Assembly: GCF_000621805.1 (NCBI RefSeq)
Contig: NZ_JHXH01000013.1
Span: 1 to 64,000, forward strand
Source of the DNA: Ruminococcus sp. FC2018
GTDB lineage: Bacteria; Bacillota; Clostridia; Oscillospirales; Ruminococcaceae
Reading direction: 5' to 3'
DNA length: 64,000 nt
Part shown: piece by piece, positions 9,059-16,997 of the stretch
Layout of the letters: the number at the start of each line of letters is the position of its first letter
How positions within the stretch are numbered: the first letter of the stretch is position 1
Notes under the pieces: model-generated
The model's input: the letters and a program-made list of their open reading frames with translations, nothing else
What the model was told of the DNA's origin: nothing
Databases searched by the model: none
Made by a program: the position numbers and the translations under genes

Positions 9059-9320
9059 GAAAACCGGTTTAAAGCTTTTCAAAGGGGCACGCCCTCTCTT
9101 GCAGGGCGTCCCCTCTTCCAAAACAGTCCACCGGACTGCTTTGGAATTCACCCCTTGCGGAGCGCACGCTGTATGGAGATTTCGCTGACTGCGGTCAGCG
9201 ACGAAGGCTCTGCCCTCGACCCGCCAGCCTTTTTTACGAGAAAGAAGGCTCCGAGAATGGCTTTGCCATTCTCTTGGGAGTAACCGTGGTAACGGTTACT
9301 CTGGGATCGAAAAACCTGTT
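9059..9320 (-). repeat. Hairpin-array repeat, copy 1
   Basis: A non-coding block made of successive short inverted repeats, matched by copy 2 near 43.1-43.4 kb in the same orientation. Stems: GGGG.ACGCCC/GGGCGT.CCC (9084-9113); CAGTCC/GGACTG inside CCAAA/TTTGG (9119-9144); CGCTGAC/GTCAGCG (9184-9201); GAGAATGGC/GCCATTCTC (9253-9273); GAGTAACCGT/ACGGTTACTC (9278-9301). A conserved single-stranded linker, ACGAGAAAGAAGGC, follows a T-run. It fills the 400-base gap upstream of proB, where no gene is visible. Strand is nominal: both copies lie between minus-strand genes. Confidence 0.8.
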
Positions 9321-9363
9321 TTGTCCTTGGCAGGTCCATATTGTCTTGTGTGACTTCCCCCGG

Positions 9364-10317
9364 TTATCCATTTACAACATTCTGCGGGTTTCCATTGATA
9401 TAACACTTTATGTTTTGTGCGACTGTTGAAAGCAGCCTTTCCCTTGTCTGCTTGGGTGCCCATGCAATATGCGGCGTTATAGTGCAGTTTTTGCAGCCCC
9501 TGAGCGCACAGCTCTCCTGCATAGGTTCAGCCGTCAGCACATCTATCCCAGCCCCTGCGATACGTCCGCAGTTAAGGGCATCGGCAAGGTCCTTTTCGTT
9601 GACTATTGCCCCCCTTGCGGTGTTCACAAGGTAGACGGACTTTTTCATTTTTGCGATAGTGTCTTTGTTTATAAGCTCCCTGGTCTGCTCCGTAAGAGGG
9701 CAGTGCAGGGTTATTACGTCCGATTGTTCAAGCAGCTCGTCAAGTGAGCAAGCCTGTGCGTTTTCGTCCACCCTTGCGGGAGTTCTTGTGCAGGCAAGCA
9801 CCTTCATGCCGAAGGCTTTTGCGATCACAGCAACTTTCTTTCCGATGTCCCCGTAGCCGATAATGCCCAGGGTCATGCCCTCAAGCTCAAAGGTGGGTAT
9901 GCCGAAATAGGAAAACAGCTTGTAGTTTACCCATGCTCCGTCGTCAACGGCATCGGAATACTCTCTTATCTTGTTGAAGTGGTTGAGGATAAGGGCAAAT
10001 GTGTGCTGTGCCACGGAGTTTGTGGAATATGCCGGCACGTTGCAAACTACTGCGCCGTGGCGGGTGGCAGCGTCTGTGTCAACGTTGTTGTAGCCTGTTG
10101 CAAATAGCCCCACATATTTAAGGTTGGGGCACTTTGAAAACACCTCTTCGGTGATGAGGCATTTGTTGCATATGACCCCGTCGGCATCGCCTATCTTGTC
10201 GGCTATCTCCTCGTTGGGAGTGAAGCCGTAAACGGTGCAGTCACCAAGGCTTGTTATACAGTCAAGGGAAACATCGTTTCGGGAGACCGTTTCGGAGTCA
10301 AGTATCACTATCTTCAT
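9364..10317 (-). CDS. D-isomer-specific 2-hydroxyacid dehydrogenase (glycerate dehydrogenase-like)
   Basis: NAD-dependent interconversion of a 2-oxoacid and a D-2-hydroxyacid. Most similar in pattern to hydroxypyruvate/glycerate dehydrogenases, but the substrate cannot be fixed by eye. The Rossmann motif is GIIGYGDIGKKVA, the conserved Arg is in LVNTARGAIVNE, the Glu in DVLTAEPM, and the catalytic His in ITPHIAWAP; 317 residues is the normal length. I chose the ATG of MKIVILD, which has GAGGA seven bases ahead and overlaps the end of the upstream membrane-protein gene by 20 bases, so the two are translationally coupled. The frame is open further upstream but that part duplicates the neighbour in another frame. 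Confidence 0.9.
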   Translation of the reverse strand: MKIVILDSETVSRNDVSLDCITSLGDCTVYGFTPNEEIADKIGDADGVICNKCLITEEVFSKCPNLKYVGLFATGYNNVDTDAATRHGAVVCNVPAYSTNSVAQHTFALILNHFNKIREYSDAVDDGAWVNYKLFSYFGIPTFELEGMTLGIIGYGDIGKKVAVIAKAFGMKVLACTRTPARVDENAQACSLDELLEQSDVITLHCPLTEQTRELINKDTIAKMKKSVYLVNTARGAIVNEKDLADALNCGRIAGAGIDVLTAEPMQESCALRGCKNCTITPHIAWAPKQTRERLLSTVAQNIKCYINGNPQNVVNG

Positions 10318-10711
10318 TTTCTTCGTCCTCTTTGTCCTCTCCGGTACGGTCAGGATCTGCCGTGTCGTCAGCCTCAACCCTTTCCGGGACAGATATCTCC
10401 TGTGCTGTCTTTGCCTGCTGCGCCTTTTCAGCCTTCAGCTTTCTGCTGTGCAGCACCGAAAGGGTTATGGCAGTGCCCAGCAAAAGGACTTCCATCACCG
10501 CAAGGACAACAACCATTGTGCTGTTGGGGAAAAACTGCATCAGCAGAGTTGCGTCCACACCGGCGGCAATAAATATGTAATGTATGGATTTTTTGCGGTA
10601 CACCTCAAGTGCATACACCGCAGTTGCGATAATGCAGAACAGAAGGTGCGCCGTAAAGGGCAGAGGAACATAGATATTCTGCAGCCCTGTATTAGCTAAG
10701 ATCTCAGTCAT
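10298..10711 (-). CDS. Small membrane protein with acidic tail, unknown function
   Basis: 137 residues when started at MTEILANTG. About three transmembrane helices are visible (FTAHLLFCIIATAVYAL, SIHYIFIAAGVDATLLMQFF, MVVVLAVMEVLLLGTAITL), followed by a basic/Ala coiled stretch and a very acidic end (DKEDEENEDSD). A TTG 45 bases upstream is in frame, but it lies about 6 bases from the expected transcript start and has no room for a ribosome site. The ATG chosen overlaps the stop of a 10-codon leader ORF (ATGA). The gene is co-transcribed with the dehydrogenase that follows. I recognise no family. Confidence 0.6.
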   Translation of the reverse strand: MTEILANTGLQNIYVPLPFTAHLLFCIIATAVYALEVYRKKSIHYIFIAAGVDATLLMQFFPNSTMVVVLAVMEVLLLGTAITLSVLHSRKLKAEKAQQAKTAQEISVPERVEADDTADPDRTGEDKEDEENEDSDT

Positions 10712-10740
10712 AGGTGTGGTGATGCCCGTAAAAAAGGCAT
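10708..10740 (-). CDS. Ten-codon leader peptide (MPFLRASPHL)
   Basis: A tiny ORF with the best ribosome site in the area: AAAGGAGG five bases before its ATG. Its TGA overlaps the ATG of the membrane-protein gene, the classic layout for translational coupling. It begins about 22 bases after the predicted transcript start. Its sequence shows no run of one amino acid that would point to classic attenuation. Function is inferred from layout only. Confidence 0.45.
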   Translation of the reverse strand: MPFLRASPHL

Positions 10741-10768
10741 ATCCTCCTTTTATCAAATCTATCTAATA

Positions 10769-10797
10769 ATTATACCACGGTTTTATCCTTTTTTCAA
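10769..10797 (-). promoter_or_regulatory. Promoter of the membrane protein-dehydrogenase operon
   Basis: TTGAAA, 17-base spacer, TATAAT on the minus strand. Transcription would begin near 10762, which rules out the upstream in-frame TTG as the start of the membrane protein. Confidence 0.8.
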
Positions 10798-10835
10798 TAC
10801 CCGCAGGCAAATTTTCAACTATCTTGCCAAAACTG

Positions 10836-10864
10836 TTGAAAAGGAGGTGAAAGTGTGGTATACT
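10836..10864 (+). promoter_or_regulatory. Promoter of the DegV gene
   Basis: TTGAAA, 17-base spacer, TATACT, about 40 bases before the DegV start codon. Confidence 0.8.
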
Positions 10865-10907
10865 CACAGTTGAAAGATGTTTAAAAATACCAAAGGGAGT
10901 GCGTTTT

Positions 10908-11759
10908 ATGATAAGGATCTTTTCGGACAGCACCTGCGATCTGTCGGATGAGCTGCTGAGGCGTTACGGGATAACTTTGCTGCCACTTTATATTATTCTC
11001 GGGGAGAAACAGTACAAGGACAGGGTGAATATCACCCCACAGGACATTTTCAACTGGTCCGACCGACACAAGACTACCCCCAAGACCTCGGCGGCGTCCC
11101 TTGAGGACATAACCGAAAAAATAAAGCCCGTACTGGACAGGGGAGATGAGATCATTGTGTTCTCTATCTCACTTGAAATGTCCAACATGGGCAACGTTAT
11201 ACGTCTGGCGGCGCAGTCCCTTGAAGCTGAGGACAGGGTGCATTATATCGACTCACGTAACCTGTCCACAGGCATTGGTCACCTTGTTGTGGAAGCGGCT
11301 GTTATGGCGCAGCAGGGTATGAGTGCAGATGAGATCGTAAGGCGGATAAACGAGCTTATTCCCAGAGTGCGGGCAAGCTTTGTGGTGGATACCCTTACAT
11401 ATCTGCACAGAGGGGGTCGCTGCGGCGGACTTGCAGCCCTTGCAGGCAGCGTTTTGAAGCTGCACCCAAAGATACACGTTAAGGACGGCGTTATGGGAGC
11501 AGGGAAAAAGTACCGTGGCAGGTACAGCGATATAATAGTGAACTATGCAAAGGACATGGAGCAACAGCTGCTGAAAGCAAAGCCCGACAGGGTGTTTGTT
11601 ACACATTCCACCTGCGATAAGGAAGTGACCGCAAAGGTGTGCAGCTATCTTCAAGGGCTGGGGCACTTCAAAGAGGTGCTTGAGACCGAAGCAGGGGGCG
11701 TTGTATCCAGCCATTGCGGACCGGGCACTCTGGGAGTGCTGTACATTGAGGGAGAATAA
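10908..11759 (+). CDS. DegV family fatty-acid-binding protein
   Basis: DegV/FakB-type proteins bind a fatty acid and present it to a FakA kinase for incorporation into phospholipid; no FakA is in this window. The 283 residues have the expected length and motifs: IFSDSTCDLSDELLRRYGI at the N-terminus, KTSAASLEDI, the phosphate-binding region SISLEMSNM, and TLTYLHRGGRCGGLAAL; the end GPGTLGVLYIEG is typical. AAGGGAG lies eight bases before the ATG; a GTG three codons earlier overlaps the ribosome site and is unlikely. Single-gene unit with its own promoter and terminator. Confidence 0.93.
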   Translation: MIRIFSDSTCDLSDELLRRYGITLLPLYIILGEKQYKDRVNITPQDIFNWSDRHKTTPKTSAASLEDITEKIKPVLDRGDEIIVFSISLEMSNMGNVIRLAAQSLEAEDRVHYIDSRNLSTGIGHLVVEAAVMAQQGMSADEIVRRINELIPRVRASFVVDTLTYLHRGGRCGGLAALAGSVLKLHPKIHVKDGVMGAGKKYRGRYSDIIVNYAKDMEQQLLKAKPDRVFVTHSTCDKEVTAKVCSYLQGLGHFKEVLETEAGGVVSSHCGPGTLGVLYIEGE

Positions 11760-11826
11760 GGGATAAATATATCTGCGCTGCGGACTCCGACTCTAACGGA
11801 GAAACCCGGCTCAAAGCTGTTCACAG

Positions 11827-11861
11827 GGGCACGCCTTCTCTTGCAGGGCGTGTCTTTTTTT
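11827..11861 (+). terminator. Terminator of the DegV gene
   Basis: GGCACGCC/GGGCGTGTC stem followed by seven T residues. The 50 bases ending here match the first hairpin module of the hairpin-array repeat (shared loop TCTCTTGCA), so this is either a truncated repeat or the terminator from which that repeat module derives. Confidence 0.85.
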
Positions 11862-11901
11862 GTTTAGTTCAGTCACCTTGCATGGCAGCTGGAGAAAATC
11901 A

Positions 11902-13494
11902 TTAAGAGTTTTCGCACGGTGCCATTGTTGACATTATCTGCAATGCCACTCGCAGACCGTCAACGGCGGCGGACATAATGCCTCCTGCGTAGCCTGCTCC
12001 TTCGCCGCAGGGGTAGAGGTTATCCACTCCCGGGGCGGTCAGACTTTCGTTCCTTGTAATTCGCACAGGTGAGCTGGTGCGTGTTTCGGGGGCGGTAAGA
12101 ACGGCATTTTCGTCGCCAAAGCAAGCCATTTTCCTTGAAAACTGCTCCAGCCCCAGCTTCATCATTCGTGAGACGCTCTCGGGGTAAAGCTTTGATATGT
12201 CACAGGCAACGATACCTCGGCTGTAAGTGGGCACAATGTTTGTGTCAAGGTCGGGCTTGCCGCTTAAAAAGCCCCGGACGGTGGTGGCGGGAGCCTTGTA
12301 GCTGCCTGTGGCACGAAATGCCGCCTGCTCAATGCTTTTTGCAAATACGACCCCGTCAAGAGGGTCGTTTCCGAAGTCCTGTGGAGTTACGCCCACAACA
12401 AGAGCTGCGTTGGCGTTTTCTCCGTCACGGGCAAACTCGCTCATTCCGTTGGTGACCACGCCGCCCCTTTCCGAAGCCGCAGGCACCACCGTTCCCCCGG
12501 GGCACATACAGAACGTGTAAACGCCCCGCCCGTTTTCACGGAAGCTGAGCTGGTATTCTCCCCTGGGGAGCACATCGCTGCCTGCAAGGTCGCCGTAAAG
12601 ACTTTTTTCCACGTCCTTTTGCAGGTGCTCTATCCTTGCCCCCACAGAAAAAGCCTTGGGCTGCATGAATATCCCTTTTCGTGCAAGCATCTCAAAGGTA
12701 TCTCTTGCGCTGTGTCCAAGAGCAAGCACAAGGGCGGCGGTCTGTTCGGTTGATCTTGTGGTGGTAATGCGTTGTGCTTTTGCATTTGCAATGGTGATGT
12801 CCTCCAGCCTTTCGCAGAAGCGGATCTCTCCTCCCAGGCTTATGATACGCTCTCTGATATTTTTCACCACCAGGCGTAGCTTGTCGGTGCCTATGTGGGG
12901 CTTTGCCCTGGTGCATATTTCCTCAGGCGCACCAAGCTGTACAAGCTTTTCAAGGACATAGCGGCAAAGGGGATCGTTTATCCTTGTGGTGAGCTTTCCG
13001 TCGGAGAAAGTACCTGCGCCGCCTTCGCCGAACTGAACGTTGGACTGCTCATCAAGCTCTCCCCCTGTCCAGAAGCTTTTGACTGTCTTTGTTCGCTGCT
13101 CCACTCTTTCGCCCCGCTCGATCACCAGCGGTTTGTAGCCTTGCTCGGCAAGGGCAAGGGCGCAGAACATTCCCGCAGGTCCGAAGCCGGTGATGACCAC
13201 TCTGCCCTGTACTTTATTGGTGGATATAACAGGCTTGAGTTCGCTTGCCGCCACAGGTGAAAAGTCCTTGTTCCTGCGGCAGAGGGAGCGTTCCAGCTTT
13301 TCGTCGTCAAGGCATACATAGACCGAGTAGACATAGTGTATCTCCTTGCGTTTTCTTGCGTCCAGAGAGACCTTGTGTATACTGCTTTGAGCCACCTTGT
13401 CCCTGTGGCTGCCAAGACGCTGCAAGGCACGCCGGAGCACTTTATCCTCTGTTTCGTCCAAGGCAGCGTTAATGCTGTTTATGATAAAAGGCAC
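11902..13494 (-). CDS. Uncharacterised FAD-dependent dehydrogenase (COG2509-like)
   Basis: 530-residue flavoprotein. After an N-terminal 100-residue domain comes the FAD-binding GxGxxG motif (VVITGFGPAGMFCALALAEQG), then QFGEGGAGTFSDGKL and the C-terminal FAD site LYPCGEGAGYAGGIMSAAVDG. This pattern fits the large uncharacterised FAD-dependent dehydrogenase family related to HI0933-like flavoproteins. The physiological substrate is unknown. The start is GTG with AAGGAGG seven bases ahead. Terminators separate it from neighbours on both sides, so it is probably transcribed alone or weakly from cdaR. Confidence 0.85.
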   Translation of the reverse strand: MPFIINSINAALDETEDKVLRRALQRLGSHRDKVAQSSIHKVSLDARKRKEIHYVYSVYVCLDDEKLERSLCRRNKDFSPVAASELKPVISTNKVQGRVVITGFGPAGMFCALALAEQGYKPLVIERGERVEQRTKTVKSFWTGGELDEQSNVQFGEGGAGTFSDGKLTTRINDPLCRYVLEKLVQLGAPEEICTRAKPHIGTDKLRLVVKNIRERIISLGGEIRFCERLEDITIANAKAQRITTTRSTEQTAALVLALGHSARDTFEMLARKGIFMQPKAFSVGARIEHLQKDVEKSLYGDLAGSDVLPRGEYQLSFRENGRGVYTFCMCPGGTVVPAASERGGVVTNGMSEFARDGENANAALVVGVTPQDFGNDPLDGVVFAKSIEQAAFRATGSYKAPATTVRGFLSGKPDLDTNIVPTYSRGIVACDISKLYPESVSRMMKLGLEQFSRKMACFGDENAVLTAPETRTSSPVRITRNESLTAPGVDNLYPCGEGAGYAGGIMSAAVDGLRVALQIMSTMAPCENS

Positions 13495-13514
13495 TTGCTT
13501 TCCTCCTTCACAAG

Positions 13515-13545
13515 AAAGACCCGGGCAGGGTTTTGCCGGGTCTTT
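13515..13545 (-). terminator. Terminator after cdaR
   Basis: 10-bp arms AAAGACCCGG/CCGGGTCTTT read on the minus strand, followed by CTTGT. It lies between the cdaR stop and the start of the FAD dehydrogenase. Confidence 0.75.
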
Positions 13546-13570
13546 CGGATCTTTGATGTTATTATTCTGT

Positions 13571-14875
13571 TTAATCTGACGACGGGTCGGAAACCACCAG
13601 CTGGATCTCGTTTGTACCGAAGCACCAGCACTTATTATGTCCTGTGACCTTTATGGTAGCCACCTTTGAATAGGAGCCGTTGTTGGTGGTACCCGCCAGA
13701 TCCACCGTTGCCACAAGATCGCTTTCGTTCAGATTTCCCACTTCGTTTTCCGGTCCTATTACCGTGACCGCAGGCAGGGAAACTGTCTCAATGGAAACAT
13801 TCTTTCCGCTTGGCTTGTTCTTTGTTTCTATCTTGCTGACCTTGTAGATCGCCGTAGTGTAACCTGTGGACGCAACTGTTACAGTTACCTTGCTCTCTCC
13901 GCTGAGTATGACCTCGCCCTCGGAGAGTGGTATATCAAAGGTCTCCTGTTTTCCAAGGCTCATCTGTGACAGAGGCATTGTGCCCAGGGTGACTGTTTCC
14001 GTTGCGTTTTCGTTCAGCTTCGGTGTAAGGATAGTTACCTCGTTGAGTGAGTAGGTTATAGGCATAGCCGAAACGTCAAAGCCGTCCGGTGCCCCTGCGA
14101 CATCCACCTTGAATCTCAGCGTCTTTTTCTTATATACGATAAAGTTTACATTGAACGTCTGGTTCTCGTCACGGGTTATAGCCGAGTCGTTTATACCGTT
14201 TCCGTCCTTGTCGTAAAGAACTATCTCGTCCGCCTTGATGTTGGTATCCTCGGTGAGCTTGGCGGTCTTATTCACCTTAGCTGTCACCTTGGCTATGTTC
14301 TCAAGATTGTTCTCCGGTCCCGTAAGGGTTATGACCTCGGGATTTACCGTAGAGTCTTTAAGGGTGAATCCCTCTGCTGCGGTCACGTTGGGAGCCTCAG
14401 CTTCAAGGGTGAACTGTTTTTCGGTAATGCGGTCAAAGTCCACCGTTACCTTGCTTGGCGACACCGAAACTATGGTGCAGCTGTCTGACGCATGGGATGA
14501 TTTAACGTCTATGTCCAGGTCGTACTGTCCTTCCTTTGTGACCTTGCTCACATCCACCGTGGCAACAAGGTCAGAGGAGGTGTAGTTTCCTATAACATAG
14601 TTCATTCCTTTTATCTCCACATCCACGGTAATGGATTTGAAGTTAAGAGCAGAAAGTCCTTTTTCCTTAGCTATCGTACCCTCAAGAGAAAGTGTTAACG
14701 GGACATTGCTTATGGACTTGTTAACGGTGGGATACTGGGTTATGGACAAAACGAACCACACCAGCACCGCCGCAACAGCAGCCACGACTCTCAGCGGAAA
14801 GTCTATGCCGTGACCCTTTTTCACCGGCTTTTGCTTTTGTTTTCTCTCGGGCAGCTCGCCGTTTACTTTTTCCAT
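13571..14875 (-). CDS. cdaR: CdaR regulator with YbbR-like repeats
   Basis: Membrane-anchored extracytoplasmic partner that modulates the diadenylate cyclase CdaA. The 434-residue protein has a short basic N-terminus (ERKQKQKPVKKG), one transmembrane helix (VVAAVAAVLVWFVLSIT) and then several YbbR repeats of about 80 residues rich in beta strands (VPLTLSLEG, FTLEAEAPN and similar). The start codon overlaps the end of cdaA by 13 bases, so the two are translationally coupled. The usual third partner, glmM, is not here. Confidence 0.92.
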   Translation of the reverse strand: MEKVNGELPERKQKQKPVKKGHGIDFPLRVVAAVAAVLVWFVLSITQYPTVNKSISNVPLTLSLEGTIAKEKGLSALNFKSITVDVEIKGMNYVIGNYTSSDLVATVDVSKVTKEGQYDLDIDVKSSHASDSCTIVSVSPSKVTVDFDRITEKQFTLEAEAPNVTAAEGFTLKDSTVNPEVITLTGPENNLENIAKVTAKVNKTAKLTEDTNIKADEIVLYDKDGNGINDSAITRDENQTFNVNFIVYKKKTLRFKVDVAGAPDGFDVSAMPITYSLNEVTILTPKLNENATETVTLGTMPLSQMSLGKQETFDIPLSEGEVILSGESKVTVTVASTGYTTAIYKVSKIETKNKPSGKNVSIETVSLPAVTVIGPENEVGNLNESDLVATVDLAGTTNNGSYSKVATIKVTGHNKCWCFGTNEIQLVVSDPSSD

Positions 14876-15741
14876 TTTGAGATCACCCTCCCCGCAAGAG
14901 AATTTTCCTTAGTGGAATCAGCATTCTTGTCCGGAAGCAGTCTGTTATAAAGCAGCCTCTTCAGCGTATCTTCAACATAGCCCCTTGTAAGCTCTCCGTT
15001 TTCCGCAACCGATATAGTTCCCGTTTCCTCGGATACAACGATAACGATAGCGTCCGAGTTCTCGCTCATACCTATTGCAGCACGGTGACGTGAGCCAAGC
15101 TGTTTGTTTATCAGCTCTTCCTTTTCCGGCTTGGGCAGGAAACAGCCTGCGGCAAGGATCTTGCCGTTGCGGATTATTACTGCTCCGTCATGCAAAGGCG
15201 TGTTGGGCACAAATATGTTCCCCAGCACCGCTGCGGAAGGAACACAGTCAAGGCGTGTACCGGTAGCTATCTGTTCGCCCAGCTTGGTCTTTCGCTCAAA
15301 GATGATAAGTGCACCTGTCTTTGTGCTTGCAAGCTTTACTGATGCGTCGCACACTGCCCTTATGGCAGCACGTATCTTGTCGCTCTCCACTTCGGTATCG
15401 CCGGCTTTGAATGAAGCAAGGTCTGCGATCTTTGAACGGCCCACCCTTTCAAGCATTCGCCGAAGCTCCGGCTGGAACAGAATGATTATTGCAAGGAAGC
15501 CCCACTGGAAGCATATCTTCAGCAGGAACTTTATGGTCTGAAGGTTGAGCACCACCGCAATTATGTAGCTTCCCACCAGCAAAAGGATACCCTTTGCCAG
15601 CTGCAAAGCCCTTGTCTCACGGATAAGGCGCATGATATGATAAAAGAGGTAGGACAGTATCAGTATGTCGATAATATCGTTGATGCCCATGCTTTTGAAA
15701 ACGCCCCATGCGGAGTTTATGTAGGACTTGATGGTCTCCAT
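14863..15741 (-). CDS. cdaA: Diadenylate cyclase CdaA
   Basis: Makes c-di-AMP from two ATP at the membrane; the product controls K+ uptake and osmolyte balance in firmicutes. 292 residues: an amphipathic start, three transmembrane helices (about residues 20-105), then the DAC domain with the catalytic motifs LHDGAVI and LGSRHRAAIGMSE. GTGAGGTGA precedes the ATG. It is the first gene of the unit with cdaR. Confidence 0.96.
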   Translation of the reverse strand: METIKSYINSAWGVFKSMGINDIIDILILSYLFYHIMRLIRETRALQLAKGILLLVGSYIIAVVLNLQTIKFLLKICFQWGFLAIIILFQPELRRMLERVGRSKIADLASFKAGDTEVESDKIRAAIRAVCDASVKLASTKTGALIIFERKTKLGEQIATGTRLDCVPSAAVLGNIFVPNTPLHDGAVIIRNGKILAAGCFLPKPEKEELINKQLGSRHRAAIGMSENSDAIVIVVSEETGTISVAENGELTRGYVEDTLKRLLYNRLLPDKNADSTKENSLAGRVISKWKK

Positions 15742-15860
15742 ACCGACTGTTCACCTCACTTTCTTGAAATTTACGGAACAATATATTACAAAACGGTTAC
15801 AAACCCATATATTATCCAGACTTTACCAAAAACAAGCAGTTTATTTTGTATACACCCAAT

Positions 15861-15889
15861 ATTATAGCATATACTTTTTAAAAGTACAA
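15861..15889 (-). promoter_or_regulatory. Promoter of cdaA-cdaR
   Basis: TTGTAC, 17-base spacer, TATAAT on the minus strand, giving a leader of about 110 bases before cdaA. I see no recognisable riboswitch in that leader. Confidence 0.7.
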
Positions 15890-15967
15890 TAGTTTTCCCT
15901 CAAATTTTTTACAGATTGTAATAAAATTTACGCCGTTTTCACAGTTTCCGGAAGGCGTGGTCTGTGA

Positions 15968-15996
15968 TTGACAAAAGGGAAGTTGTGTGATATGCT
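15968..15996 (+). promoter_or_regulatory. Promoter of the Mrp gene
   Basis: TTGACA, 17-base spacer, TATGCT, about 35 bases before the ATG. Confidence 0.7.
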
Positions 15997-16030
15997 TATA
16001 TGGATATATTTTGAAACGGAGTGATCAATA

Positions 16031-16870
16031 ATGAGCGAAGACTGCACACATAACTGTGAGAGCTGTTCAAGCAACTGCGGACAGAGGACTGCGCCGCAGG
16101 ATATGCACGTAGACCCCCACGATCTGTCCCAGATAAAGAAGGTCATAGGCGTTGTAAGCGGAAAGGGCGGCGTAGGAAAGTCCCTTGTTACCGCAATGAG
16201 TGCGGTGCTTTCAAGCAAAAAGGGATATAAGACAGCCATACTGGACGCAGACATCACAGGTCCCTCGATACCTAAGATGTTTGGTATACACCAAAGGGCA
16301 CAGCAAAACGAGGACGGACTTTTGCCGGTGAACACAAAGGGCGGCATTGAGGTGATGAGCCTTAATCTGCTTACGGAGAACGAAACGGATCCTGTTATCT
16401 GGAGAGGTCCCGTTATCGCAGGAGTGGTGACCCAGTTCTGGACGGACGTTATCTGGGGAGACGTTGACTTTATGTTTGTGGATATGCCTCCGGGAACGGG
16501 AGATGTTCCGCTTACGGTTTTTCAGTCCATAAGGATCGACGGGATAATCGTAGTCACCTCGCCCCAGGATCTTGTGTCGATGATCGTTGAAAAGGCGATG
16601 AACATGGCAAAGATGATGAATATACCTATTCTTGGTCTGGTGGAGAATTACAGCTATGTTGAGTGTCCCGACTGCGGAAAGAAGATAAATATCTTCGGCG
16701 AGAGCAGGATCGAGGAGATAGCTGCCGCAAAGGGACTGAAGGTCCTTGGCAAGATACCCATGAAGCAGACTGTGGCGCAAAAATGCGACAAGGGCGAGAT
16801 AGAGGACTGCAAGGGCTGCCACATACAGGCTGTGGGGGAGCTGCTTGACGAAATGGCAAAGCAGAGCTGA
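16031..16870 (+). CDS. mrp: Mrp/NBP35-type iron-sulfur carrier ATPase
   Basis: P-loop ATPase that carries and transfers Fe-S clusters to target apoproteins. Features of the 279-residue protein: deviant Walker A GKGGVGKS near residue 46, FVDMPPGTGD, and the conserved cluster motif VECPDC. The N-terminus has a ferredoxin-like cysteine set (CTHNCESCSSNC), as in Nbp35, which many bacterial Mrp proteins lack. Independent promoter; followed by guaA with a terminator between. Confidence 0.92.
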   Translation: MSEDCTHNCESCSSNCGQRTAPQDMHVDPHDLSQIKKVIGVVSGKGGVGKSLVTAMSAVLSSKKGYKTAILDADITGPSIPKMFGIHQRAQQNEDGLLPVNTKGGIEVMSLNLLTENETDPVIWRGPVIAGVVTQFWTDVIWGDVDFMFVDMPPGTGDVPLTVFQSIRIDGIIVVTSPQDLVSMIVEKAMNMAKMMNIPILGLVENYSYVECPDCGKKINIFGESRIEEIAAAKGLKVLGKIPMKQTVAQKCDKGEIEDCKGCHIQAVGELLDEMAKQS

Positions 16871-16919
16871 AACAGCAGCGGAACTCACCGACAATAGATT
16901 TTTGTTAATAAAATCTTTC

Positions 16920-16947
16920 TTGCAGTGAAAAAAATATGTGCTATAAT
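16920..16947 (+). promoter_or_regulatory. Promoter of guaA
   Basis: TTGCAG, 16-base spacer, TATAAT. Its expected start point falls inside the left arm of the terminator hairpin that follows directly. Confidence 0.7.
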
Positions 16948-16979
16948 ATATCAGCATCTTAATGGTGCTGATATTTTTT
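16948..16979 (+). terminator. Terminator hairpin overlapping the guaA transcription start
   Basis: ATATCAGCA/TGCTGATAT, 9-bp stem, followed by six T residues. It would stop transcripts coming from mrp. Transcripts started at the guaA promoter begin within the left arm and so probably cannot form the full stem. Confidence 0.75.
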
Positions 16980-16997
16980 GTGTAAAGGAAAGTTATT

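Noticed and set aside
9148-9339. Small open frame within hairpin-array copy 1
   Set aside because: Not conserved in copy 2, where the frame is broken; the conserved feature is base pairing, not protein.
16871-16997. Purine riboswitch before guaA
   Set aside because: The leader after the promoter is about 45 bases and holds only a terminator hairpin.
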